A stretch of 61,142 nt of DNA from Betaproteobacteria bacterium (lineage in GTDB: Bacteria > Pseudomonadota > Gammaproteobacteria > Burkholderiales > Burkholderiaceae_C). The notes under the pieces are model-generated. The model was not told the origin of the DNA. It saw nothing but the letters and a program-made list of their open reading frames with translations, and searched no databases. The stretch is from assembly GCA_013289985.1 (NCBI GenBank), contig JABCYW010000021.1:1-61142 (forward strand), written 5' to 3'. Position 1 is the first letter of the stretch, and each line of letters starts with the position of its first letter. Both the position numbers and the translations under genes were made by a program. Below, piece by piece: positions 41,568-52,153 of this stretch.

Positions 41568-43544
41568 TCAATGCCGGCGGCGGATCAGCTCGTCGCTGGC
41601 GCGCTGCAGCGCCGAGCTGGAATCGGCCGTGCGCAGCAGGCCTTGCGCGAACATCTTCTCCAGCGCCTTGCGCGTGAAGCTGTGCGAGCCGTCGGCTGCG
41701 CCCGCGAACAGCAGGAAGTAGCCGTTGTCGCTCATCCACAGCAGCTGCAGGTCGGCCCACTCGCCGTGCAGCTGGAGCGTGACGTTGTCGCCGATCTGCA
41801 GGCCGCCCACCGGTGACGAGGAATCCGGCGCCGGGCTCGCCGGCGCAGGGCGCGGAGGCGACGGCAGCTCGTCGTCGAGTTCCAGGTCCACGGTGACCGG
41901 GCCCGCGGCCGCCTCTTCGCCCGACGGCCGCCGCATCGCATGCAGGTGGATGGCCGCGATCTGCTCGAGCCAGGCCTTCTTCATCGCATCGGACAGCCTG
42001 ACCGTGGCCATGCCGGCCGTCACGCGCTCGACCAACTCGGGAATCATCGCCACCAGGGTCGCCGCGTCGGTGCGCGAGCGGGCCTTGTCGGTGGACCAGA
42101 TCAGGTCGACGGCGGTGTCCATCGCGGGCGAGCTGCGGCGCTGCCCGGGCGCCAGCGTGGTCCATTCCTGGGCCACCACCAGCGACCACAGCGTGAGGAT
42201 GAAGCGGCGGGTGGGCGACGGCGCGCGGGCGGAATCCAGCTTGCGCTGCAGCCGCGCCTTGGCCTGCGCCACCAGCTCCTCCAGCGAGGCGTTGCGGCGC
42301 AGCAGGTCCAGCGCGCCCTCCACCGAGGTGAGCCGGCGCTGCGCCTGCTTGCGCTGCCATTGCGCCAGGCGCTCGACGGCGGCCTCGAACGACGCCGTGG
42401 ACGGATCCGCGGCCAGCGGCGCCAGCGTGTCGGCGAGCCACTGCTGGAACTCGGGGGTGGGTGGCGCCTGGTCCGCGTTCATGGTCGTGGCGACCCGGTT
42501 GACCAGCGTCCAGACCGGATGGCGGTGCGACTGCAGCAGCGTCGCGTCGTGCGTGGCCAGTTGCACCACCAGCGGCTGCACGCGGGCGATCCACTCGCGC
42601 GCGGCGCCCGCCAGCGCGGGGTCGGCCACGATCTGGTCGAACAGGTGCCCGATCAGCGCCACCGCCAGGCGCGAGCTGCTCGCATCGCGAAGCGCGGCAA
42701 GCTCCTCGCGGTGGCTGTGGATCAGGCCGGGGATGCGCGCGTCGTCGCCGTCGAGCGGCATCGGCAGGGTATCGGCGATGCCCTCCAGCGGCGCGCGCGC
42801 CGTGGACGCCGCGAACACGGGCCGCTGCTCGTCGAGATCCATCAGCTCGAACAGCGCGCCGGGGCGCGTGACGTCGAAGCCGGTGGGCGGCGTGACGGGC
42901 GATTGCTCGTCGGCGGCCTCCGAACCGCGGTCCGCGGCCTCGAGTTGCGAGGCGTCGGCGAAGCCCGCCTGACGCACCGCGGCATAGAGTTCGCCGAGCC
43001 GCGGCGCGAGCCAGCGCGCGACGCAGCGCACCAGCTCGGCACGGACGGGCGAGCTCAGGCTCATGCCCTCGGCGGCCGTCCACAGCGCGCGCGCCAGGCA
43101 CGGCGGCCCGATGGGCGACGCGGCCACGCGCACGCCTTCGTGGCGCCGCAGCGCGGCCTCGAACTTGATCAGGCGGCGCAGCTCGACGCCGCAGTCCTCC
43201 TCGAGGAGGCGCACCACCTGCGCCACCTCGATCTCATCCTGCACGCGCGATTCGTCCATCAGCTCGAACGCACCGAGATCCAGCCACTGGCCGGCCGGCT
43301 TCGGGGCCGGTGGCCGCGTGAATTCGGCGAAGGCCTGCTTGAGCGCCTCGGCGAAGCCGGCGGCGAAGTGGGCGTGATGGCGCGACAGCGCCGCCGCGAC
43401 GTCGCCGCGCACGGCCCGCATCGCGGCGTTGGTCACCGGCGCGCTGGCGATCTCGCCGGCGAGGCCGGACGCCCCGCTGCGCACGCGGCGCGACATCAGC
43501 GCATGCGCACGGTCGAGGTGGCGTTCGTAGGGCGTTGGGGTCAC
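41568..43544 (-). CDS. DUF1631-family protein
   Basis: A 658-residue mostly helical cytoplasmic protein of the DUF1631 family, common in betaproteobacteria and Pseudomonas (length normally 650-800). Recognisable blocks include GAFELMDESRVQDEIEVAQVVR, the helical middle with PALAGAAREWIARVQPLVVQLA and the C-terminal part GDNVTLQLHGEWADLQLLWMSDNGYFLLFAGAADGSHSFTRKALEKMFAQGLLR, which resembles a small beta domain related to PilZ-like folds. Function is unknown; some relatives are linked to cyclic-di-GMP or surface behaviour. It is a single-gene unit followed by REP copy C. Confidence 0.8.
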   Translation of the reverse strand: MTPTPYERHLDRAHALMSRRVRSGASGLAGEIASAPVTNAAMRAVRGDVAAALSRHHAHFAAGFAEALKQAFAEFTRPPAPKPAGQWLDLGAFELMDESRVQDEIEVAQVVRLLEEDCGVELRRLIKFEAALRRHEGVRVAASPIGPPCLARALWTAAEGMSLSSPVRAELVRCVARWLAPRLGELYAAVRQAGFADASQLEAADRGSEAADEQSPVTPPTGFDVTRPGALFELMDLDEQRPVFAASTARAPLEGIADTLPMPLDGDDARIPGLIHSHREELAALRDASSSRLAVALIGHLFDQIVADPALAGAAREWIARVQPLVVQLATHDATLLQSHRHPVWTLVNRVATTMNADQAPPTPEFQQWLADTLAPLAADPSTASFEAAVERLAQWQRKQAQRRLTSVEGALDLLRRNASLEELVAQAKARLQRKLDSARAPSPTRRFILTLWSLVVAQEWTTLAPGQRRSSPAMDTAVDLIWSTDKARSRTDAATLVAMIPELVERVTAGMATVRLSDAMKKAWLEQIAAIHLHAMRRPSGEEAAAGPVTVDLELDDELPSPPRPAPASPAPDSSSPVGGLQIGDNVTLQLHGEWADLQLLWMSDNGYFLLFAGAADGSHSFTRKALEKMFAQGLLRTADSSSALQRASDELIRRRH

Positions 43545-43591
43545 GGGACGATCTTAACGTCGCCCGTGGCCGGTGATCGGCGTCGAAGCAG

Positions 43592-43614
43592 CGGCCGCCC
43601 GTCGGGGGCGGCCG
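43592..43614. terminator. Hairpin after the TonB-dependent receptor gene
   Basis: CGGCCGCCC (43592-43600) pairs with GGGCGGCCG (43606-43614) around a 5-base loop, 14 bp beyond the stop of the minus-strand receptor gene. There is no T-run after it on that strand, so it is a weak or atypical intrinsic terminator. Confidence 0.45.
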
Positions 43615-43627
43615 GGAGCGGTCCGGC

Positions 43628-46450
43628 CTAGAACTTGTAGGACGCCGTCGCCGCGAACGTGCGGCCCAGCGCGTTCGTGTAGCGGCCGTCGTAGCCGCGC
43701 GCGTTGCCGGTGCCCGACTGGTCGATCAGCGAGAACGGCGGATTGCGGTTGAACACGTTCTTGATGCCGGCGGTGACCGACCAGGCCTTGCTCACGTCGT
43801 ACTTCTCCTGGAAGTCGAACGTCGCGTAGGAGCTCACCCGGCGATTGCCGCTGTCGGCCGAGCAGGTGCTGCTGTCGCCGTCGAAGCCGCTGGTCGAGTT
43901 GTAGCAATAGTCGCTGTAGTCGTCCTTGTAGCCCGGCTTGAAGTTGAGCGCGACCGTGTGCGTGAACTTGCCTTGCTGCAGCGACGTCGACGCATTGAGC
44001 AGGTAGCGGAACGTCACCTGGCCGTCGGCACCGACCTTGTTCATGTCGTTCACGTAGCCGGCGTTGCCCGGCTGCTGGTAGTCGGCGCGCAGCATCCACG
44101 TCACATGGCCGCGGGTCGTCAAGCGACCGATCGGCGTATCGATGCGGCTTTCGCCGTCGAAGTCCAGGCCCTGGTAGAACGCGTTGCCGGTGTTGATGGG
44201 CTGCGACAGGAAGGTCAGCGTGGGGGCGCCGGTGGCCGGATCGTTGACGATCGAGAACAGGTACGCGTAGGCCGCCATGTCCTTGAACGCGGTGGCCTCG
44301 GTGATCGTGTTGATCTGGTCATGGATGCGCACGGTCCACAGGTCCGTGCCGAACGAGAACGCCGGCGACGGCTCCAGGCGGAAGCCCAGCGTCCACTGCT
44401 GCGAACGCTCGGGCTTCAGGGCGCCCGCACCCGTCGACGGATTGCCGCCGGCCTGCTCGTTGTACTCGAACGGCCCGCTGTGACAGTAGGGGGCCAGGTC
44501 CGACGGGACGTTGGCGGAGCAGGTCTCGTTGCCAGTGACGCCGTAGAACTCCAGCGGGCTGCTGACGTCGCCGATCGTCGGCACCTTGAAGCCGGTTCCG
44601 AACGAGCCCCGCAGCAACAGCTGGTCGATGGGACGGAAGCTGCTGCTCAGCTTGAACGTCGTCGCCGAGCTCTTCTTGCCCTGGATTTCCGAGCCGATCG
44701 GTGCGCCGCTGGCATCGAAGCCGTCCTTGTTGTGGACCGCGCTGTACGAATCGAAGCGCGCCGACGCGTCGACTTCCAGCCGCTTCGTGATCGGTGCGTC
44801 CGCTTCCGCGAAGACGCCCCAGGCGTTGCGCGCCGAGTCGAAGGGCAACGTTCCGGAGCTGCCGCCGAACAGCGTGTCGGTGTAGTCCGGCTGCAGCGCG
44901 TTCTCGCCCATCAGGATCGCGCTGGGGCGATCGGTGTACTTCTGGCGGGTCAGGTCCAGGCCGGTCGCCAGGGCCAGGTCGCCGCCCGCCAGCCTGCCCA
45001 GCGTGGTCGACGTATGCGCCGAGGCGACGTCCAGCGTCGAGCGGCTCTGGTCCAGCGTCTGGTGCAGCACGGCCGGCGCAAGCACGTCGGCCTGCGCGGC
45101 GCCCGAGAACGGATCGTAGGCACCGCTGTCGATCAGCGCCTGGATCGCGTTCGCGGAGGCGTAGCCGCCTTCGGCGATGTCATACAGATGGCTTTGCGAA
45201 TGGGTGAACGAGAACGTCGAGTCCCAGTTTCCCGTCGTCACGTCCGCCCCGACCACCAGGTGCTGCGTCTTGGTTTCGTATCCATCCTTGCGGCCACCGG
45301 TGCCGATCATGCGCACGTAGCCGACCTCGTTGGACGAGGTCGTGCCCGACGCCAGTTGCGGCGTGACGTAGGTGGCGATCTGGCTGGCGTTCAGGGCGAA
45401 CGCCTGCGCCGGGGCGGCGTATTGGGCGTCGGTCCGGTTCTCGCCGATCAGCGCCTCGGCGAACAGGCTGACCTTGTCGCTCAGGTTGAAGCGGCTGGTG
45501 ACCAGGAAATTGGCACGGCGCGAGGCCGGGATGTCTTCCACGGTCGCGGCGTAGTTGTACTTGCAGACCTTGCCGATCTTGACCGTGCCGGCGGCCGTGC
45601 AGGATCCGTTCGCGGCCAGCGACGGGTTGTAGTAGAGGTAGCCGTCGGGGGAGCTGGCGCCGGCACTGGTCGTGTCGGCATAGACGTTCGCCGACGGTGC
45701 GTAGGCACTCAGCAGGTTGACGTTCTCGGAGCCGTACCTGTCGTTGAAGTTCAGGACGCCGCCGCTCTTCGAGAACGAGCGCTGAGACGCCTGCACCGCC
45801 GACTGGTGGTCGAAGCTGGCCGCGAGGAAGACGTTGAAGCGGTCCTTGTCCAGGCTGCCGAAGCCCTTGGAGATCGACGCCGACGCACTCTGGCCGCCTG
45901 CCTTGAACGGGTGGTCCAGGCTCACGTCGACCGTCCCGTCGGTGCTGTCCTTCTTCGTGATGATGTTGACGACGCCGGCGATCGCGTCGGCGCCATACAG
46001 CGCGGAGGCGCCGTCGGTCAGCACGTCGACATGGTCGACCGCCCCCAGCGGGATCTGGTTCAGGTTGACCTGGGAGCCCGTCGTGTACGACGCCACGCGG
46101 TGGCCATTCAGCAGCACCAGCGTGTAGGCCGCGCCGATGTCGTGGATCGACGCCGTGGTCGTGCCGGCGCCGCCGCCGTTGACCGACTGCGACGCGGTGG
46201 TGAAGCCCTGCATCGCAGGCAGGTTCTGGATCAGGTCGGTGACGGTGGTGACGCCGGACCGCTTGATGTCGGCATTCGTGATCGTCTGGATCGGCAGCGC
46301 GCCTTCGATGGCGATGCGCTTGATGGCCGAGCCCGTGACTTCGACGCGCTGGACGTCCGTGGCCTCCTGCGCATGGGCCGCGCTTGCCAGGCAGGCGCCG
46401 AGCGCCATCGCGACGCCGCTGCAGATCTTCGTTCGTTGGAACATGTTCAT
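43628..46450 (-). CDS. TonB-dependent outer-membrane receptor
   Basis: A 940-residue receptor. The signal peptide (KICSGVAMALGACLASAAHAQ) is followed by a plug domain (VQRVEVTGSAIKRIAIEGALPIQTITNADIKRSGVTTVTDLIQNLP...QVNLNQIPLGAVDHVDVLTDGASALYGADAIAGVVNIITKK) and a 22-strand barrel ending in a terminal phenylalanine (AATASYKF; final residues YKF). The plug style (ITNADI...RSGV) matches Proteobacterial receptors for carbohydrates rather than siderophores. GGAG precedes ATG 46450. It sits next to the IclR regulator and the L-fucose operon, so it probably imports fucose-containing oligosaccharide; that is inference. Confidence 0.85.
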   Translation of the reverse strand: MNMFQRTKICSGVAMALGACLASAAHAQEATDVQRVEVTGSAIKRIAIEGALPIQTITNADIKRSGVTTVTDLIQNLPAMQGFTTASQSVNGGGAGTTTASIHDIGAAYTLVLLNGHRVASYTTGSQVNLNQIPLGAVDHVDVLTDGASALYGADAIAGVVNIITKKDSTDGTVDVSLDHPFKAGGQSASASISKGFGSLDKDRFNVFLAASFDHQSAVQASQRSFSKSGGVLNFNDRYGSENVNLLSAYAPSANVYADTTSAGASSPDGYLYYNPSLAANGSCTAAGTVKIGKVCKYNYAATVEDIPASRRANFLVTSRFNLSDKVSLFAEALIGENRTDAQYAAPAQAFALNASQIATYVTPQLASGTTSSNEVGYVRMIGTGGRKDGYETKTQHLVVGADVTTGNWDSTFSFTHSQSHLYDIAEGGYASANAIQALIDSGAYDPFSGAAQADVLAPAVLHQTLDQSRSTLDVASAHTSTTLGRLAGGDLALATGLDLTRQKYTDRPSAILMGENALQPDYTDTLFGGSSGTLPFDSARNAWGVFAEADAPITKRLEVDASARFDSYSAVHNKDGFDASGAPIGSEIQGKKSSATTFKLSSSFRPIDQLLLRGSFGTGFKVPTIGDVSSPLEFYGVTGNETCSANVPSDLAPYCHSGPFEYNEQAGGNPSTGAGALKPERSQQWTLGFRLEPSPAFSFGTDLWTVRIHDQINTITEATAFKDMAAYAYLFSIVNDPATGAPTLTFLSQPINTGNAFYQGLDFDGESRIDTPIGRLTTRGHVTWMLRADYQQPGNAGYVNDMNKVGADGQVTFRYLLNASTSLQQGKFTHTVALNFKPGYKDDYSDYCYNSTSGFDGDSSTCSADSGNRRVSSYATFDFQEKYDVSKAWSVTAGIKNVFNRNPPFSLIDQSGTGNARGYDGRYTNALGRTFAATASYKF

Positions 46451-47029
46451 GACTCCGGGAGATAAATGGAATATCCGTCGCGCAAACTCGTGATTCACGG
46501 CGACGACCTGTTGGGTATTCCATTCTTTCCAGCCAGTAACTCCCCACGCTGCCGGCAAACCCTGATGTAGCGACGTACCGACGGTGCGATGCCGATATTC
46601 AAGCCGGGTTTCGAGTCGGTTGATTTCAATCTCGACAAACGCGACCGCACCGCGACAAGGCATACCAGCCCAGCGGTGGTGCAGGCAAACGATCCGCGCA
46701 GCAACTCCAGAGCCGCTTCCCGCGAGAACAGTGGCCTCCGGGCTCGACCGCGGCAGCCGATGCGAACCCCGAGCTACCGGGTGTTTCGTTGCGGCACTGT
46801 TCGCGTGCAATCGCGAACCTCAATATTTCCTCCATGCGGAAATATTTCATGGGTGACGGCTAGCTATATATCCATCCGATGCAATCGGCAACGATATTTA
46901 ACCCGTCGATCCGAGATTGTCCAGCGCGACAATCGGGAAATATAATCCTTTGACGTCGAACTGGTTCCAGCCCTCGCGAACGGTCGCCGCGACAGTGTTC
47001 AGGCACATCCCGAGACGTGCAGGTCAGGG
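46451..47029. promoter_or_regulatory. 579-bp leader/promoter region of the TonB-dependent receptor
   Basis: No convincing gene. The part from 46820 to 46960 is AT-rich against the window background (for example TAGCTATATATCC near 46861 and GGAAATATAATCC near 46938) and carries the dyads at 46800-46817 (TTCGCG-N6-CGCGAA) and 46822-46846. Minus-strand ORFs crossing it extend the receptor frame upstream but lack family similarity. Confidence 0.6.
46822..46846. promoter_or_regulatory. Perfect 9-bp dyad AATATTTCC-N7-GGAAATATT
   Basis: A perfect inverted repeat with a 7-bp spacer, 372 bp upstream of the receptor start codon and close to another half-site-like GGAAATATA at 46938-46946. AT-rich dyads are rare in this GC-rich DNA, so it is a candidate operator. 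The bound protein is unknown; the adjacent IclR regulator is a candidate. Confidence 0.5.
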
Positions 47030-47791
47030 CTATGCCAGCGACAGTTGCTCCGCAGCGGCCTGCAGCAGCGCCCGCGCCTCGTCCACGCTGGCGCCGACGT
47101 GGCGATCGATGCGGCGGATGAACGGGCAGGTGAGCACCGCCATCGCGTCGCCCTGCGGGCCGAGGATGGGCATCGAGATGTCGACCACGCCATGGCACTG
47201 CTGGCTGTCGCCCTGCCAGTAGCCCCGGTCGCGCACGATGGCGAGCAGGCGCTCGAGTTCGGCCTGCGGCAACACCACTTCGCCCTCGAGCACCTCGTGC
47301 TCGGCCAGCATCTCGGCGCGGCGCGGGGCCGACTGGAAGGCGAGCAGCGCATGGCCCGAGCCGGTATCGACGAGGTTCACCTTCACGCCCAGGCGCAGCG
47401 ACATGCCCCAGTTGTTCGGGCCATGCACCTGGCCCACGACGACGATGTTGCCGCGGTCGTACACGCCCAGGTGGCACGACTGCTCCGCCGCCTTCGAGAA
47501 CCGGTCCATCGCGGGCAGCGCGTGCGACACCAGCCGCTGGATCGGCGGGTGGCGGTGGCTCAGCACGAACAGCTTCAGGCTCAGCGCGTAGCGATCGCCC
47601 TCCAGCGACCGCGTGACGAACTGGCGCGCGACCAGGCGCTCGAGCATGCGGTAGATCTCGCTGGGGCTGCGTCCCATGGCCTTCACGATCTCGCCACGCG
47701 TGAGGCCCTGCGGCTCCTCGGCCAGCAGTTCCAGGATGTCGAGGCCCTTGTCGAGCGCGGGCGCGCGGTAGCGGTCGGGGGCTTCGGTCAT
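47030..47791 (-). CDS. IclR-family transcriptional regulator
   Basis: A 253-residue regulator: winged helix (ALDKGLDILELLAEEPQGLTRGEIVKAMGRSPSEIYRMLERLVARQFV) and the IclR effector domain (LVSHALPAMDRFSKAAEQSCHLGVYDRGNIVVVGQV...NLVDTGSGHALLAFQS...HGVVDISMPILGPQGDAMAVLTCPFI). It is divergent from the L-fucose operon and upstream of the TonB receptor. The ligand is probably L-fucose or a pathway intermediate such as 2-keto-3-deoxy-L-fuconate (inference from position). Confidence 0.9.
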   Translation of the reverse strand: MTEAPDRYRAPALDKGLDILELLAEEPQGLTRGEIVKAMGRSPSEIYRMLERLVARQFVTRSLEGDRYALSLKLFVLSHRHPPIQRLVSHALPAMDRFSKAAEQSCHLGVYDRGNIVVVGQVHGPNNWGMSLRLGVKVNLVDTGSGHALLAFQSAPRRAEMLAEHEVLEGEVVLPQAELERLLAIVRDRGYWQGDSQQCHGVVDISMPILGPQGDAMAVLTCPFIRRIDRHVGASVDEARALLQAAAEQLSLA

Positions 47792-47885
47792 GGGTTCTCC
47801 ACGGCAACGGGGCGGCGCGAGCGCTCGCGCCTAGGGCAATCCCCAAGGTTCAAGCACCCGGCGAGGGCTAGACTGAAGTCTATCA

Positions 47886-47902
47886 GTGAACATTAGATTC
47901 AC
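47886..47902. promoter_or_regulatory. Dyad GTGAA-N7-TTCAC before the L-fucose operon
   Basis: A perfect 5-bp inverted repeat in the 131-bp region between divergent iclR and the first operon gene, ending 20 bp before ATG 47923. The local AT-rich sequence (ATTAGATTCACCAATAAAC) stands out. Position fits an operator for the IclR protein. Confidence 0.5.
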
Positions 47903-47922
47903 CAATAAACATGGAGACAAGC

Positions 47923-48675
47923 ATGCGACTGCAGGGCAAGACGATCCTCGTGACGGCCGCCGGCCAGGGCATCGGCCGGGCCAGCGCCATCGCCTGCGCG
48001 CGTGAAGGCGCCGACGTCGTGGCCACCGACCTGCGCGCCGACCTGCTCGAATCGCTGGCCCGCGAGGCGCCCACGCTGCGCACGCACGTGCTGGACGTGC
48101 GCGACGACGCCGCCGTTCGGGCCCTGGCCGCGCAACTGCCGCCGCTCGATGGCCTGTTCAACTGCGCCGGCTTCGTCCACGAAGGCAGCATCCTGCAGTG
48201 CGACGAGGCGGCCTGGGACTTCAGCTTCGACCTCAACGTGAAGGGCGCGTACCGCGTCACGCGCGCCGTGCTTCCGGCGATGCTGGACAAGCTGGATCGC
48301 ACGCGCGGCACGGCCGCCATCCTCAACATGGCCTCGATGGCCTCGTCGGTCAAGGGCTTCCCGAACCGCTTCGCGTACGGCGCCACCAAGGCCGCCGTCA
48401 TCGGCATGACCAAGGCGCTCGCGGCCGACTACGTCACGCGCGGCCTGCGCTGCAACGCGCTGTGCCCCGGCACCGTCGACACGCCCTCGCTGCGCGGCCG
48501 CATCGCGTCGGCCGCCGACCCGGCGGCCGCCGAGAAGGCCTTCATCGCCCGCCAGCCCATGGGCCGGCTGGCCACGGTGGACGACATCACGCCGCAGGTC
48601 GTCTACCTGCTCAGCGACGAATCGCGCTTCGTGTCGGGCCAGGCGGTGCTGGTCGACGGCGGCGTGACGATCTGA
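47923..48675 (+). CDS. 2-keto-3-deoxy-L-fuconate dehydrogenase (SDR)
   Basis: A 250-residue short-chain dehydrogenase. GKTILVTAAGQGIGRASAIACAREGADVVATDL is the NAD-binding Rossmann start, FNCAGFVHEGSI, MASMASSVKGFPNRFAYGATKAAVIGMTKALA (Ser/Tyr/Lys active site) and the C-terminal FVSGQAVLVDGGVTI follow. In sequence and context it matches the enzyme that oxidises 2-keto-3-deoxy-L-fuconate to the 2,4-diketo product. ATG 47923 is preferred: GGAG at 47914 is well spaced, while ATG 47911 has no ribosome-binding site. First gene of the operon; its stop overlaps the next start by 1 bp. Confidence 0.85.
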   Translation: MRLQGKTILVTAAGQGIGRASAIACAREGADVVATDLRADLLESLAREAPTLRTHVLDVRDDAAVRALAAQLPPLDGLFNCAGFVHEGSILQCDEAAWDFSFDLNVKGAYRVTRAVLPAMLDKLDRTRGTAAILNMASMASSVKGFPNRFAYGATKAAVIGMTKALAADYVTRGLRCNALCPGTVDTPSLRGRIASAADPAAAEKAFIARQPMGRLATVDDITPQVVYLLSDESRFVSGQAVLVDGGVTI

Positions 48676-49541
48676 TGCGCATCGACGCCCACCAGCACTT
48701 CTGGCAGATCGCCCGCGGCGACTACGGATGGCTGCGCGTGGACGACGGCGCCCTCGCGCCGCTGGCGCGCGACTTCCTGCCCGCCGACCTCGCGCCGCTG
48801 CTGCGCGCGCACGACGTGTCGCGCACGGTGCTCGTGCAGGCGGCGCCCTCCGTGGCGGAGACCGAGTTCATGCTCTCGCTGGCCGCGTCGAGCGACACCG
48901 TCGGGGGCGTCGTCGGCTGGGTCGATCTCGCCTCCGAAAGCGCCGCATCGACGCTGGATCGGCTGGCCGCGGACGTGCGGCTCAAGGGCGTGCGGACCAT
49001 GCTGCAGGACCTGCCCGCCGACGACTGGATCGTCGCCGCGCCGCGGCCCGACGCGCTGCGCGCGTTGCGGCGACTGGGCCTGCGCTTCGACGCGCTGGTG
49101 AGGCCGCGCCAGCTCGCGCCCCTCGCGCGCTTCGCCCGCGCGCACGCGGAGCTGCCCATCGTGGTGGACCACGCCGCCAAGCCGCCGCTGGCATCGGCCT
49201 GGAACGGCGAGGCCATGCAGGCCTGGCGCCGCGACCTGGCCGCGCTCGCCGGCCTGCCCAACGTGTGCTGCAAGATCTCCGGCCTGCTGACCGAACTCGC
49301 GCCCGCGGACCGCGCCGCGCCACAACGCGCGGCCACGAGCCTGCGCCCCGTGATCGACGCGCTGCTGGACTGGTTCGGCCCCGGGCGCCTGATGTGGGGC
49401 AGCGACTGGCCCGTGCTCACGCTCGCCGGCCCCTACGCCGACTGGGTCGCGGCGAGCGACACGCTGCTGGCGCCGCTGTCGGCCGGCGAGCGCGCGCAGG
49501 TGCTGCACGGCTCCGCGCAACGCTTCTACGGACTCGCCTGA
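48675..49541 (+). CDS. L-fucono-lactonase (amidohydrolase 2 family)
   Basis: A 288-residue metal-dependent hydrolase. [19 protein letters not shown] is the metal-binding N-terminus of the amidohydrolase-2 lactonases, [13 protein letters not shown] and [12 protein letters not shown] are internal conserved blocks, and [20 protein letters not shown] holds the catalytic aspartate near the end. L-fucono-1,5-lactonases and L-rhamnono-lactonases share this fold. With all other L-fucose enzymes in the same operon, it is assigned to opening L-fuconolactone to L-fuconate. Confidence 0.85.
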   Translation: MRIDAHQHFWQIARGDYGWLRVDDGALAPLARDFLPADLAPLLRAHDVSRTVLVQAAPSVAETEFMLSLAASSDTVGGVVGWVDLASESAASTLDRLAADVRLKGVRTMLQDLPADDWIVAAPRPDALRALRRLGLRFDALVRPRQLAPLARFARAHAELPIVVDHAAKPPLASAWNGEAMQAWRRDLAALAGLPNVCCKISGLLTELAPADRAAPQRAATSLRPVIDALLDWFGPGRLMWGSDWPVLTLAGPYADWVAASDTLLAPLSAGERAQVLHGSAQRFYGLA

Positions 49542-49551
49542 GCCCCGCGCC

Positions 49552-51066
<1,515 letters not shown>

Positions 51067-51073
51067 GTCAACC

Positions 51074-52096
51074 ATGTCCGCCTCGCTCCCCTCGCCCACC
51101 CGGCCCGCGCCGCTCGCCGTCCTGAAGAAGCTGTTCTGGCGGCCCGCCGCGCGCCAGAAGCTGCTGGCCTTCGCGAGCCTGGTGGCCCTGCTCGTGTTCT
51201 TCACGTTCGCCTCGCCCAACTTCATGCAGGTGGACAACCTGGTGAGCATCCTGCAGGCCACGGCCGTCAATGGCGTGCTGGCGATCGCGTCCACGTTCGT
51301 GATCGTGAGCGCAGGCATCGACCTGTCGGTGGGCACGCTGATGACCTTCTGCGCCGTGATGGCCGGCGTGGTGCTCACCAACCACGGGCTGCCGCTGCCG
51401 CTGGGCATCGCCGCGGCCATCGCCACGGGCGCGCTGTGCGGCCTCGTCTCGGGTACGTTGATCGCCAAGCTGAAGATCCCGCCATTCATCGCCACGCTGG
51501 GCATGATGATGCTGCTCAAGGGGCTGTCGCTGGTCATCTCCGGCACCAAGCCGATCTACTTCAACGACACGCCGGGCTTCTCTGCGATCTCGCAGGACTC
51601 GCTGGTCGGCGACCTCATCCCCGCGCTGCCCATCCCCAACGCGGTGCTGATCCTGTTCCTGCTGGCCATCGCCGCGAGCGTGGTGCTGGAGCGCACTGCG
51701 CTGGGCCGCTACACCTACGCGATCGGCAGCAACGAGGAGGCGATCCGGCTGTCGGGCGTCAACGTCGACTTCTGGAAGATCGTCGTCTACGCGCTGGGCG
51801 GCGGCATCTGCGGCGTCGCCGGGCTGCTGATCGCCTCGCGCCTGAACTCCGCGCAGCCGGCCCTCGGCCAGGGCTACGAGCTCGACGCGATCGCGGCCGT
51901 CGTGATCGGCGGCACGTCGCTGAGCGGCGGCTCCGGAACCATCCTGGGCACCATCATCGGCGCCTTCATCATGAGCGTGCTCACGAACGGGCTGCGCATC
52001 CTGTCGGTGGCCCAGGAATGGCAGACGGTGGTGACCGGCGTGATCATCATCCTCGCGGTGTGGGCCGACATCCTGCGCCGACGCACGCGCGCCTAG
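51074..52096 (+). CDS. Sugar ABC transporter permease (RbsC type)
   Basis: A 340-residue inner-membrane permease with about nine hydrophobic segments. ILQATAVNGVLAIASTFVIVSAGIDLSVGTLMTFCAVMAGVV is the family N-terminal block; AIGSNEEAIRLSGVNVDFWKIVVYALGGGICGVAGLLIASRLNSAQPALGQGYELDAIAAVVIGGTSLSGGSGTILGTIIGAFIMSVLTNGLRIL is the diagnostic EAA-like cytoplasmic loop and following segments. Works as a dimer with the ATPase and the periplasmic binding protein. Confidence 0.92.
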   Translation: MSASLPSPTRPAPLAVLKKLFWRPAARQKLLAFASLVALLVFFTFASPNFMQVDNLVSILQATAVNGVLAIASTFVIVSAGIDLSVGTLMTFCAVMAGVVLTNHGLPLPLGIAAAIATGALCGLVSGTLIAKLKIPPFIATLGMMMLLKGLSLVISGTKPIYFNDTPGFSAISQDSLVGDLIPALPIPNAVLILFLLAIAASVVLERTALGRYTYAIGSNEEAIRLSGVNVDFWKIVVYALGGGICGVAGLLIASRLNSAQPALGQGYELDAIAAVVIGGTSLSGGSGTILGTIIGAFIMSVLTNGLRILSVAQEWQTVVTGVIIILAVWADILRRRTRA

Positions 52097-52153
52097 CAGG
52101 CGGCGCACCTGTCTTTTCAGCCTGCGGTTCGACAACATCAAGGAGACAACGAC

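Noticed and set aside
40769-41677. Plus-strand ORF across the RAYT gene and REP copy C
   Set aside because: Antisense to the RAYT gene, which has the HUH and YVDLNPVRAGL motifs.
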